From Phyllobacterium bourgognense (GTDB lineage: Bacteria; Pseudomonadota; Alphaproteobacteria; Rhizobiales; Rhizobiaceae): DNA of 64,000 bases. Of this stretch, positions 24,540-32,973 are shown piece by piece. A program made the translations under genes and the position numbers. Below the pieces are notes generated by a model, which was not told where the DNA came from, searched no databases, and worked only from the letters and a program-made list of their open reading frames with translations. Location of the stretch: positions 164,270 through 228,269 of the forward strand of contig NZ_QPJM01000007.1 in the NCBI RefSeq assembly GCF_003337575.1, given 5' to 3'. How positions within the stretch are numbered: position 1 is the stretch's first letter; the number at the start of each line of letters is the position of its first letter.

Positions 24540-26776
24540 ACCGCTGCCTCCGTCGTTGTCGCACGATCTCTTGTGAGAATGTTTGCCCAGCGCGCATCGA
24601 AGACCTGACGATCGATACGTTCGATGAGTGCAATCGTTGACGCCTTGTCTGCAACGGAAATGTCGTCGGAGCCCAGCATCTGGGCGGATGGCAGCCAGTA
24701 GGATCTGAGGCCGGATTGCTTGAGCTTCAGACCGAGATCAAGGCCTTTTTCATGCGTGCCAAGATATCCGCGCGTAAACCCGTCGACAGAAAACAACGCC
24801 TCTCGTGGCATCACACAACATTCGAATGTCGCGGTCGCTACCTCCGTCGTTGCCATTCCTGTTACGGCGTCAATGGGATATCCGGCATAACGGCTGATCA
24901 GAGCACGGTCGGATTGCGCTCCCGCGACCCATGTGCCGGCCCAGCGGATCGAATCGTCTTCGTAGGCAAGAGTGGGGGAGAGGACGCATTCCTTGCGCGT
25001 TTCATAGGCTGCCAGCAACTTGCTGAACCATCCAGGATTGCGCGGAAGCAGCGAGGCGGCGAGAAAAACAACCGTCTCGGTGGAAACGGCCCGGGCGCCC
25101 ACCTCAAGGGCATCGTAAAGATCTTCCGCTCCGCTGGCCGAAACCAGGCGCAGATGCAGACCGTAGAAATCCGCAAGCCGCCGCACCTGTACCCCGATGC
25201 GATCGACAATCTCGGTCGCCGCCGCAATAACGATGGGTGCCCGACGGGTTTCGGGGTCGAGCGCGAGCAAGGCAATGAGCGGAGCGATCTCTTCAACGCG
25301 CTCATCAACACCAATAATCAGCGCTGGTCCAAGGACGTCCTCGAAAGAGCCGAGGTCGACCACGCCAAAGATTTCAGGGGCAGGGCGGTTCACTCCACGT
25401 AATAGCGGCACGAGTTGTTGATCGACAATATGCCGTAACGCCCAAGCGTTCGGGTCAATCGCGCGGATCTGCCGGACAACCGCATCGCGCGACGTGATCC
25501 GCGTCGGTGTCAATGGCATGAATGCACGCCGTCCGTCGCTCAGGCCAAGCTCCACATAGAACGGTGCTGTGCTGTCCCCATCGAGTTCGGGTGCGAAGGC
25601 AACGAAGCCATGCGCATGCCGATTGGGATCAAGCCCGGCGTTGAACGGCGGTTTATTGTCGAATTCCCGGGTAACATCTGGCCTGTCGATACGTGTCCAG
25701 TTTGCATCGAGCTGTGTTTCGCCGCGATGCCGGCGCAATTTGACATCCCCCACATGGTTGTCGGGATCGAGCAACCAGCCGGAGACAAGCAGGCCGCTAC
25801 CCTCCACACGAAACACGTGGTCGATACCCATGCGTACCGGGAAGGGCAGGCTGGAGATCGTCTCGGTTCCATCGAAGCGATTGGCGGCCGAGCGCATACG
25901 AAGGAGAATCTCGGTCGAGCTGCGAACGCGAGGCAAAATCGCTCGCACATGGCTGGGCGTCTCGCGCGCGCCTGAGATCAGACGGCGGTCGTAAACCTCG
26001 GTGAAGCGCCAGCCGCGACGCCCGCGAAATAAAAGACGCTCGATATCATTCGGCTCAACGATTTCATTGGCGAGCAAAAGCCCGGCAAAACCTGATGATT
26101 GCTCGTTCAGATCGGGGCGCGCGAAAACACTGATCGCACATTCAGCAAGTGAAGGCGACCGGCCACTGATCAGGAGCCGTGTGACGGAAGGCGTCAGGTC
26201 CTGCGCCCAGCCTTGCACGAAAATCTCGCCCTCATCGCTGCCGCCGATCAGTTCGATGCAACCGTCCGAACGAGCGCCCGCCTGCAAAAGGACGGTGATC
26301 GCGGAGAGCTTCTTGCGGCCGATCGGTCCAGAGATCAGGCCTTCAACGAGTCCGTCGATTACGGAAGGCAAGCTGGAACCGGCAAGGTCGGTGATCATTG
26401 CAATCAGTTCGCCGGTCGAAGCGGCGCGGCTGGCAAAAGCATAACGCGTCACGTTTGCCTTGTGCTGGAACATGATCGTCTTTAGCGCTCCGCGGCGCAG
26501 GATATTGGTCGGAACAATCGCCACAAACCCGTGGGTACCGGCAGGGGACGCATCTTTCAGCGGCCAGCTTACAAGTGTCACCTTCACGCTCATGGCGGGA
26601 TCGCCATTGAGAAAAACCGTGGCCTGTTCGGAGGTCAGGCTGCCGATGCCGAGTACAAGAATAAGCGTATCGTCTATGGGGCAACCAACCACGGTCTCGC
26701 CTTGCATCACCACGGGGAGGCGCTCTGCGGCTTTTCCGGTCTTTATCGGCAAAACGTTTTTGTCGTCTCGAAGCAT
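24536..26776 (-). CDS. Large GT2-like protein with two GW-type beta modules
   Basis: A 746-residue protein. The last 240 residues look like a GT-A fold related to family 2 (VSTETVVFLAASLLPRNPGWFSKLL, then VLSPTLAYEDDSIRWAG and EKGLDLGLKLKQSGLRSYWLP), with a weak or missing canonical DxD. The N-terminal 450 residues hold two copies of a beta module marked by GWxxD (Gly189-Trp190 in IFVQGWAQD, Gly333-Trp334 in LLVSGWLLDPDN), each followed by a glycine/aromatic block such as HGFVAFAP. The same module occurs in the proteins at 26794 and 29676. It may bind the growing glycan. Catalytic activity is uncertain because the usual metal-binding motif is not clear. Confidence 0.75.
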   Translation of the reverse strand: MLRDDKNVLPIKTGKAAERLPVVMQGETVVGCPIDDTLILVLGIGSLTSEQATVFLNGDPAMSVKVTLVSWPLKDASPAGTHGFVAIVPTNILRRGALKTIMFQHKANVTRYAFASRAASTGELIAMITDLAGSSLPSVIDGLVEGLISGPIGRKKLSAITVLLQAGARSDGCIELIGGSDEGEIFVQGWAQDLTPSVTRLLISGRSPSLAECAISVFARPDLNEQSSGFAGLLLANEIVEPNDIERLLFRGRRGWRFTEVYDRRLISGARETPSHVRAILPRVRSSTEILLRMRSAANRFDGTETISSLPFPVRMGIDHVFRVEGSGLLVSGWLLDPDNHVGDVKLRRHRGETQLDANWTRIDRPDVTREFDNKPPFNAGLDPNRHAHGFVAFAPELDGDSTAPFYVELGLSDGRRAFMPLTPTRITSRDAVVRQIRAIDPNAWALRHIVDQQLVPLLRGVNRPAPEIFGVVDLGSFEDVLGPALIIGVDERVEEIAPLIALLALDPETRRAPIVIAAATEIVDRIGVQVRRLADFYGLHLRLVSASGAEDLYDALEVGARAVSTETVVFLAASLLPRNPGWFSKLLAAYETRKECVLSPTLAYEDDSIRWAGTWVAGAQSDRALISRYAGYPIDAVTGMATTEVATATFECCVMPREALFSVDGFTRGYLGTHEKGLDLGLKLKQSGLRSYWLPSAQMLGSDDISVADKASTIALIERIDRQVFDARWANILTRDRATTTEAAV

Positions 26777-26793
26777 TCAAATCTGCTCCATGG

Positions 26794-27567
26794 TCAAGGC
26801 ATCACTGCCATGGACAGAATGGCTCCGGCGGCAAAGCCTACGAGAACGAACAAAAGCAGAATCAACGGCTTAACGTCGCCACCGGAGCGCTTTTGCAGTG
26901 ACTCCATGCGCGTTTCCATACCTGCTACGACGCCGTCCATTCGCATCAGATGAACATCAAGTTCCGTCAGGCGCTGGTTGACATCGCCGCGGAGATTTTC
27001 AATCGAATTGCTCACATCGGCGGCGTCGACTGCAGCGCTGCCGCCCGATCCATCAATGACCGGCGCAATCCGCTGCAATGAGCGCTGGTTGACCTGCAAC
27101 TGCCGCTGTGCCGCCATCAACATATCGAGCTTGTCGAGAATACGCGTCATCGGCGCGGCAATCAGAGCCTCGGCAGCTTGTTCATCAGGCTTTGGTACGC
27201 GTAACGCTTGTTCAATACCTGCGCCATTTATGGCAACGACCACCAGTTCACCAGCGCGCATCGCAGCGAATTGCGGCAGCATCACATCGAATGCATGTCC
27301 GCCGTCGCCAATACCTGAACGCTTCAAATCCGGGCGGTCCTTGTCGGCTACAGCTTCCGCAATAGGTTTGCCATCCAGAAGCACGCGAATGGTCAGCCTC
27401 TTGGTCGGCGCTGCTGGATCGAAGGCCCAACCGAACAAACGGCCGTCATCGATAGCGTCCACCCGTCCCTTTGTAGGTTCAAGCTTTTTGGCCTGGGTAT
27501 TGTCCTGTTGGGGAACGGCACTTGCCTGAATCGGCGCCTGTGCCGACACATTTGTGATTATTGACAT
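26794..27567 (-). CDS. C-terminally anchored coiled-coil protein with a GW-type beta module
   Basis: I do not recognise a named family. The 257-residue protein has three parts. After a disordered Ala/Gln-rich start comes a beta module (about 34-125) with LFGWAFDPA and DGGHAFDVMLPQ, shared with the large glycosyltransferases. Next is a long helical, probably coiled-coil stretch (about 140-228). Last is one hydrophobic segment at the very end (LILLLFVLVGFAAGAILSMA, 235-254). There is no signal peptide, so it should be tail-anchored in the inner membrane facing the cytoplasm. The ATG at 27567 has GAGAGGA upstream. Inference: a scaffold holding glycosyltransferases at the membrane. Confidence 0.72.
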   Translation of the reverse strand: MSIITNVSAQAPIQASAVPQQDNTQAKKLEPTKGRVDAIDDGRLFGWAFDPAAPTKRLTIRVLLDGKPIAEAVADKDRPDLKRSGIGDGGHAFDVMLPQFAAMRAGELVVVAINGAGIEQALRVPKPDEQAAEALIAAPMTRILDKLDMLMAAQRQLQVNQRSLQRIAPVIDGSGGSAAVDAADVSNSIENLRGDVNQRLTELDVHLMRMDGVVAGMETRMESLQKRSGGDVKPLILLLFVLVGFAAGAILSMAVMP

Positions 27568-27577
27568 AATGGTCCTC

Positions 27578-28837
27578 TCAGGCTGCTTCGACATGCGCCG
27601 GACGCAGCGTCTCGATCAAATCGAGATAGCGCGCCGCCGTCATGTCGATTGTGTCGGGGTGGCGAGCCCCAAGGACAAGAGTCTGGCGTAAGTCAGGATC
27701 TTCAGCGATACGTCGGATGGCAGCCGCCAGCGCCATGGGGTCATTAGGCGAGACGGTCAGCCCGTTGACGCCGTCTTCAATCATTTCGGCCATGCCACCG
27801 ATATTGCTCGTGATCACTGGGCAATCCTGGCCCTGTGCTTCCTGGATCACCAGCGGTGCATTTTCCCACCAGATCGAAGGCATGATCGCGCAATCGACTG
27901 TGGCGATCAGACCAGCGATATCTTCGCGCCGGTAAGCGCCACGGCGCTGCACGGTAGGTGACGTTTCAGCGAAGAGGCGATCTATATCAGCAACGAAACT
28001 TTCGCTCTGGAACGGCGCCGCGCCGTGGACACGCAGCTCGAATTCGAAATCCTCGGAAATCAGCTGCTTTGCTGCTTCGAGCAGGACAGTGGCACCCTTC
28101 CATGGATTGAGATTACCGAAATAACCAAAGACCGGTTTGGTGCGCTGCGCGACTTCTCCCCTTTTCACCTCAACCCTTTCGGGCTGACCATTGGGAATCA
28201 CGCTGATCAAATGTTCGGAAATACCCCAGTCGATATAGCGCTGCTTCAGAAATTCGCTCGGCGACACAAAAGCATCGACAGCACTCAAAAGAGACTTCAG
28301 ATGACGCTCACGCAGAACGAACTTGTCGAGAGCAATTTCCTTGAAACAGCTGTGGCAGCGGTCCGGACTAGCACCATGGCATAGTTCTTTGCTCGCCGTG
28401 CGCACCATCAAACCATCGTGGTGACAGATCGGATAATAATCATGTAGCGTCATGACGATGCGGCATTCAGGCAAGGTGCGCCGTACGATATGCGGAAACT
28501 CCGCGCCCAAAAGCAGGAGATGATGCAGATGTACGACGTCTGGCCGGAAATCGCGCAGGAGTTCGACGATGTCAGGAACGATGCCATAGAGATCGACCTG
28601 ACTCATGAAGAACCGGTCGAAGTGCCCCGACCACAGCAGAATTTCGTCGCCGTTGGTGCCGATGCTCTGGAAGCTCGTTCCTGGTCGTGCCTCGCGGTGG
28701 ATGTGATTGGTCGCGCCGAGAAAGAGCGCCTCACATCCGGCCCGCTGATAGGCACGGAAAAGGTCGTGGGCGAATATTTCCGTGCCGCCTGGGTGCAAAG
28801 CTGGATGATTGTGTGCAGCGACGAGTACACGGGTCAT
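27578..28837 (-). CDS. Glycosyltransferase family 4 (paralogue of 23211-24539)
   Basis: GT-B fold glycosyltransferase of 419 residues. The N-terminal Rossmann half begins TRVLVAAHNHPALHPGGTEIFAHDL. The donor-binding half has VFGYFGNLNPWKGATVLLEA and the E-x7-E region MPSIWWENAPLVIQEAQGQDCPV. The cysteine motif ELCHGASPDRCHSCF matches the one in its paralogue in spacing. It overlaps the methyltransferase stop by 4 bp upstream and precedes the anchored coiled-coil gene by 10 bp. The pair probably add related sugars; specificity is unknown. Confidence 0.9.
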   Translation of the reverse strand: MTRVLVAAHNHPALHPGGTEIFAHDLFRAYQRAGCEALFLGATNHIHREARPGTSFQSIGTNGDEILLWSGHFDRFFMSQVDLYGIVPDIVELLRDFRPDVVHLHHLLLLGAEFPHIVRRTLPECRIVMTLHDYYPICHHDGLMVRTASKELCHGASPDRCHSCFKEIALDKFVLRERHLKSLLSAVDAFVSPSEFLKQRYIDWGISEHLISVIPNGQPERVEVKRGEVAQRTKPVFGYFGNLNPWKGATVLLEAAKQLISEDFEFELRVHGAAPFQSESFVADIDRLFAETSPTVQRRGAYRREDIAGLIATVDCAIMPSIWWENAPLVIQEAQGQDCPVITSNIGGMAEMIEDGVNGLTVSPNDPMALAAAIRRIAEDPDLRQTLVLGARHPDTIDMTAARYLDLIETLRPAHVEAA

Positions 28838-29679
28838 CGATCGCCCCTATCGAGCTCGGCCACAAACAGATCCTGATAATGATCCGAAGGAACGCCGCGC
28901 CAGTGACCGAATGACTTGGTCGTGACCGACAAACCGGCACGCGCTAGCGCACCATCCAGAAATCCATCGTCGAAACCCACAGCAGCCAGTGGCGGCAGTT
29001 CTGGAACGAACCAGCACGGACCTTCGTCGTAACGCTGAAATCCGAGCCGCGCGTCACGCTTTTTCAAGGGATTCTCAGCTGCAACCTTATCGACGACGAA
29101 GCATGTCATGAACAGGCGGCCACCCGGCGCAAGGACCCGTTCCACCTCGCGCAGATAGGCGCTTACCTCTTCGTCGGGCAGATGGGTGACGACAGACGTC
29201 ATGATGATGAAATCGAATTGCCGGTCTTCATAGGGCAGAACGAGTTCGAGCCCGTCGATCGCACCCTTCGGATTATACAGCGAGTGCGCAATATCCAGAT
29301 GACGGAATTCGAAGTTGGAGTAGACAGGGCTGATCATCTGCCGGCACCAGTTGATCCCACCGGCAACCGGATCGATGCCGCAATAGCTGCCTTTTGCAAA
29401 GTCAAGGTACTGGGTTAGCGGGACAGCCATGCGCCCGATACCACAACCGATATCGAGGACCCGGCTATCTGGCCGCACACCACCCTTGCGGATGAAATGA
29501 CCGAGGAACTCTGCGCCAACGGCCTGGAAATTGCCGTCTCCGACGAAAATGCTATCCGGGTCAGGACAGGGTAGAAACCGGTTGCGCAGGACGGCTTCCA
29601 TCAACCATTCGACGTGATCATTGTTGAATGCGGGGGGAAGTTCGGTAAAGGCTGTCTTGAGTGCAATAACCTCAGTCAA
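28834..29679 (-). CDS. Class I SAM-dependent methyltransferase
   Basis: Predicted S-adenosylmethionine methyltransferase of 281 residues. Motif I is clear (VLDIGCGIGRMAVPL), followed by YCGIDPVAGGINWC (motif II region), QFDFIIMTSVVTHLPDEEV (motif IV) and VLAPGGRLFMTCFV (post-motif). It overlaps the GT2 gene upstream and the GT4 gene downstream by 4 bp each, so it is an integral operon member. It could O-methylate a sugar of the repeat unit or cap the chain. No membrane segment is seen. Confidence 0.88.
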   Translation of the reverse strand: MTEVIALKTAFTELPPAFNNDHVEWLMEAVLRNRFLPCPDPDSIFVGDGNFQAVGAEFLGHFIRKGGVRPDSRVLDIGCGIGRMAVPLTQYLDFAKGSYCGIDPVAGGINWCRQMISPVYSNFEFRHLDIAHSLYNPKGAIDGLELVLPYEDRQFDFIIMTSVVTHLPDEEVSAYLREVERVLAPGGRLFMTCFVVDKVAAENPLKKRDARLGFQRYDEGPCWFVPELPPLAAVGFDDGFLDGALARAGLSVTTKSFGHWRGVPSDHYQDLFVAELDRGDR

Positions 29680-31949
29680 GCGGCGCTCCTTTCAGACTTT
29701 TCCTTGACGAAAGAAGTGACGGTGTCCCCGTTCAGTTGATCGGGTACCGCTTCATCGAGATAGGTCGTCATTAATTCAGTGATGTCGTCGTCCCAGCGCT
29801 GCGTATGAAGCCAGGAATTATATTGGCTCGCGAGACCGCGCATGTAGTCGCTGCTACGACGGATAGATCGGCGTTCGAAGTGGTAGAGAGCAACATTCGG
29901 CTCGTAAGCCACCTGAAAGCCGATCTGCCGGATTTTCAGGCATAGGTCACTGTCCTCATAGTCCCCGATGACGTATTCCTCGGTGAACCCGCCGACCAGA
30001 TCATAAATGTCCTTGCGGGTAACGAGGCACGCACCGGTCACGCCCGGCACTGTCCGCGCAATCTGAGCCGGCGAATAGTAGCCCGGCATGCCTTTGTAGA
30101 AATGATGGTTCAGCCAGACGCCGCGCTGGTCGCGGGCAAAGTACAGCCCCGCATGCTGCAGGGAGCCATCTTCGAAGAGCAGTTTCGGCCCGATCGCACC
30201 CAGCTTCTTCTGTTCGAGCAAGGGCCGGGTGAGTGTGTCCAACCAGCCCGGACCACAGGGGACAACGTCGGAATTCAACATTACCAGCATGGTGCCTGTC
30301 GCAAGACTCGCACCGGCGTTACAGGCCCGGGCATAGCCGCTGTTGCGATTCATGGTGGCGAGCTTCATCGGCAAGTCATGCAGGATATGCAGTCCGCCAA
30401 GCATGTGCTCTGTATCGTCCTGGATTTCCGGAGAATCGAGCACAAAAATGACCTCTGCATTCGCCACAAGCCAAGGATCTGTTGCCATGGCCGAAAGCTG
30501 GAAGCGCAAAAAGTCGAGATTGCGATAGAGGGGAATTACGATCGAGATCAGAGGGGTTGCCGGTCCCACACCGTATTCCTTGATATCTGCAATCCTCACC
30601 GTCTGGCCAAGTTTTTGTTCGACCTCTTTCAGGGCTGGCGCAAGAATGCTTTCGAACACCTGGCTACGCGCATGCTGCGGCGGTACCGCCCGCAAAATGC
30701 GGTTACGTTGTGCCGATGGTTCAAATGGCTGTATTGGCGGCACCAGCATCGCGGTTGCACCCGAGACGAGTCGCATCTGAAAGCGCGGCTGCAGCAATGG
30801 TCCAAGATTTTTGGCTTGTGGCAGCCAGGCGACAAAACCGGTCACGTCTGCGCCAAGTCCATCCGCGCGTTCGCCAGTCTTGCCAGGAAACTTGTAGAAA
30901 TTGGGCTGGAGCGGCAGAGCGCTTCCATCTTCCGAAAGATATTCGATACGGGCTAGCATCGCTGCGGGATCGTGGGTCCAGCCGCCGACGAGCAGACCAC
31001 CATCAAGTGCAATCGCGAGATCGATTTCGGCCGCAGGCTGCGTTCCTGACTTTGCGATCTGGCGAACTGGCAACGGCGCGCGCATCTGCATATCGATAGC
31101 AATGGCTGCGCCAACACCGGGGACTTCTGCCAGTTGACGCACGAGGAACTCACGCAGTTCCATATCGTTCTGCCGCTTTGGCCACCACTTGGAAAAGTCA
31201 AGCTGGCCATCGCTGTCGGATAATTTGCGGACGGCGATACCGTTTTTCCCCGTAAACACAAAGTGCAATGATTGCGGCAACGCCCGGGCGGACTCCACAA
31301 GGAGATGGCACGACTGCCAGCCCTTTTTGGATTGGCGCCCCAGACCCAGCTTCGTCGGCAGCGCAGTTATGGAATTGGCGCTGATTGCATAGATGGCAGT
31401 AACATCGCCAAGGTCCGGATCCAGTGCGGTTTCCAACAGGTGATGTCCGTCAACCGGCTGGCCGCAACCGCGCACTTGTCGTGGCTCCGGCGTCAACGCC
31501 AAGGTGATTTCGCGAACAACGCTGGCAAAAATGGGGTTCTGCGACAGGCGAAAGGCACTGCGCCATGTGCTCAGTATATTGTTGAGCAGCTTGATATGTC
31601 CGGCAGCCGAGAGATTATCGACGGCACGGTCCACATCGAAAGAGCCAAGCTCGACTGCGGGATAAAGAATAGCTTGTTCGGTCGGCCCGAGTGCACCAGC
31701 CGATACGGTGACACTAATCGGCTCATCCTTGGTGCGCACGGCCCAGAGAATACGCTGGCCGCCCGTTTCAAGGGGAATATTCAAGCTGATGAGCGGAACG
31801 AGCGGTTCCGACGTCTCCAGCGTACATTTTGTTGAGGCCCGTATGGAAGCCGGAAGGTCCCAGATCACGACGGCCACATCTGCACAGAGACGCGAGATTG
31901 AAATGCTCTCGATATCGCCTGCAATATCCGTCGAATGGTCGAGGTTCAA
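29676..31949 (-). CDS. Family 2 glycosyltransferase with a large N-terminal region
   Basis: A 757-residue protein whose C-terminal third is a clear rhamnosyltransferase-like GT2 domain: PLISIVIPLYRNLDFLRF, NRNSGYARACNAGASLATG, the metal-site motif MLNSDVVP, VTGACLVTRKDIYDLVGGF and the acid motif YEDSDLCLKIRQIG. The N-terminal 450 residues are beta-rich and include the module with LLVGGWTHDPA (Trp324) seen in two neighbours. The start is an unusual TTG at 31949, supported by AAAGGG seven bases upstream. It is the first glycosyltransferase gene after the RTX gene, 71 bp downstream of it, behind a terminator-like hairpin. Confidence 0.88.
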   Translation of the reverse strand: MNLDHSTDIAGDIESISISRLCADVAVVIWDLPASIRASTKCTLETSEPLVPLISLNIPLETGGQRILWAVRTKDEPISVTVSAGALGPTEQAILYPAVELGSFDVDRAVDNLSAAGHIKLLNNILSTWRSAFRLSQNPIFASVVREITLALTPEPRQVRGCGQPVDGHHLLETALDPDLGDVTAIYAISANSITALPTKLGLGRQSKKGWQSCHLLVESARALPQSLHFVFTGKNGIAVRKLSDSDGQLDFSKWWPKRQNDMELREFLVRQLAEVPGVGAAIAIDMQMRAPLPVRQIAKSGTQPAAEIDLAIALDGGLLVGGWTHDPAAMLARIEYLSEDGSALPLQPNFYKFPGKTGERADGLGADVTGFVAWLPQAKNLGPLLQPRFQMRLVSGATAMLVPPIQPFEPSAQRNRILRAVPPQHARSQVFESILAPALKEVEQKLGQTVRIADIKEYGVGPATPLISIVIPLYRNLDFLRFQLSAMATDPWLVANAEVIFVLDSPEIQDDTEHMLGGLHILHDLPMKLATMNRNSGYARACNAGASLATGTMLVMLNSDVVPCGPGWLDTLTRPLLEQKKLGAIGPKLLFEDGSLQHAGLYFARDQRGVWLNHHFYKGMPGYYSPAQIARTVPGVTGACLVTRKDIYDLVGGFTEEYVIGDYEDSDLCLKIRQIGFQVAYEPNVALYHFERRSIRRSSDYMRGLASQYNSWLHTQRWDDDITELMTTYLDEAVPDQLNGDTVTSFVKEKSERSAA

Positions 31950-31975
31950 CGCGTTGCCCTTTCATTCACATCGGA

Positions 31976-32009
31976 AAGAAAGCGTGCCCGGCCGGAGGGC
32001 AGGACACGC
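31976..32009 (-). terminator. Terminator-like hairpin after the RTX gene
   Basis: On the minus strand a GC-rich stem (GCGTG...GCCC paired with GGGC...ACGC, 31982-32009) is followed by TTTCTTT. It lies 11 bp past the RTX stop codon and before the glycosyltransferase operon. It probably reduces readthrough, giving much RTX mRNA and less downstream mRNA. Confidence 0.6.
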
Positions 32010-32020
32010 CATAATCGCTA

Positions 32021-32680
32021 TCAATGAACGACGAAGTAATCGCCCGGATGTTCCGTGACATCGTCGGCATTGACGCCAACGAGCGTGACGGAATCACCAT
32101 GACCGAGATCGACGACAACATTGCCACCAACCTGCGTAACACGATCGGCAAGATCGTCAGCCGAATGAATATCCTGCCCGTTGATACCGCTGGAGATCTG
32201 GAGGACGTCTTCACCAGGGGTAAAATCGAGCACGACGTCGTTACCGCCGCCGCCAGTGAACAGGAATACATCACTGCCTGCGCCGCCAATAAGTGTATCA
32301 TTGCCTGCGCCGCCAAAGAGAGTGTCGTCGCCGGCACCACCGGAAAGAACATCGTTTCCAGCATCGCCGAACAAGAGGTCCGAACCGGCACCGCCGGTAA
32401 GAACGTCATCTCCGTGACCACCGAAGAGAACGTCATTTCCCTCGTTACCGCTCAGTATGTCGTTACCATTGTCGCCGAAGAGGATATCAGTTCCCTCGCC
32501 GCCGAAAATCGAGTCATTGCCGTTGCCGCCAAACAACAAATCGTCGCCGGCGTCACCGAATATCGAGTCATTTCCGTTCGAGCCAAAAACGACATCATCA
32601 CCGCCATTGGCGTGGATGAAGTCGTCAAAACGCGAGCCAAACAAAACGTCGTCGTAGGCGCCGCCTTCTAAAGTGGCCAT
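32021..32680 (-). CDS. Secreted RTX (haemolysin-type calcium-binding) repeat protein
   Basis: Small secreted protein (219 residues) made almost entirely of RTX nonapeptides. Roughly fifteen GGxGxDxLx units run from residue 5 to about 150 (for example [17 protein letters not shown]), forming a calcium-loaded beta roll. The C-terminal 65 residues ([16 protein letters not shown]...GDSVTLVGV) look like a type I secretion signal. There is no Sec signal, as expected. The ATG at 32680 has AAGGAG upstream; the longer frame to 32779 does not. The adaptor and ABC exporter genes lie just upstream. It resembles in position and type the S. meliloti ExpE1/WgeA protein beside galactoglucan genes, but is short and lacks any separate catalytic or adhesive domain. 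Confidence 0.92.
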   Translation of the reverse strand: MATLEGGAYDDVLFGSRFDDFIHANGGDDVVFGSNGNDSIFGDAGDDLLFGGNGNDSIFGGEGTDILFGDNGNDILSGNEGNDVLFGGHGDDVLTGGAGSDLLFGDAGNDVLSGGAGDDTLFGGAGNDTLIGGAGSDVFLFTGGGGNDVVLDFTPGEDVLQISSGINGQDIHSADDLADRVTQVGGNVVVDLGHGDSVTLVGVNADDVTEHPGDYFVVH

Positions 32681-32973
32681 CTGCTTCTCCTTCTGTCCTG
32701 CTTTGAGTCTACAAATTGCCGGAAAGATTCCGACGATCGATGCCGAAACGATTGTGCGCTGCACCAAATCGAATTGCAATCTAGACTAAGAATATAAATG
32801 TGGCAATCCATAGTAACAAATTATTACGTCCATGTATTATGACACTTTTATATTAGTGTCTATAATTCCTGTTTAAAGCAAAACTACTTATTATATTGCG
32901 TCGTATTAAGTGTAATTTAATTTGAAATTTGAAATATCGCCGAATATGGTGCGCTGCAGTGAGAATCTTCTAA
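32681..32973. promoter_or_regulatory. AT-rich promoter region of the RTX gene
   Basis: This 293-bp gap is strongly AT-rich and contains no gene. It carries an inverted repeat (GACACT at 32841-32846, AGTGTC at 32855-32860). Near its left-operon end it has TAATTTGAAATTTGAAATA (32918-32936), which aligns with the MarR-gene palindrome at 14 of 19 bases. I expect the RTX promoter here. Confidence 0.55.

Noticed and set aside
32024..32671. Plus-strand ORF opposite the RTX repeats
   Set aside because: Its repetitive Val/Ala/Glu pattern is the reverse complement of the RTX nonapeptide codons.
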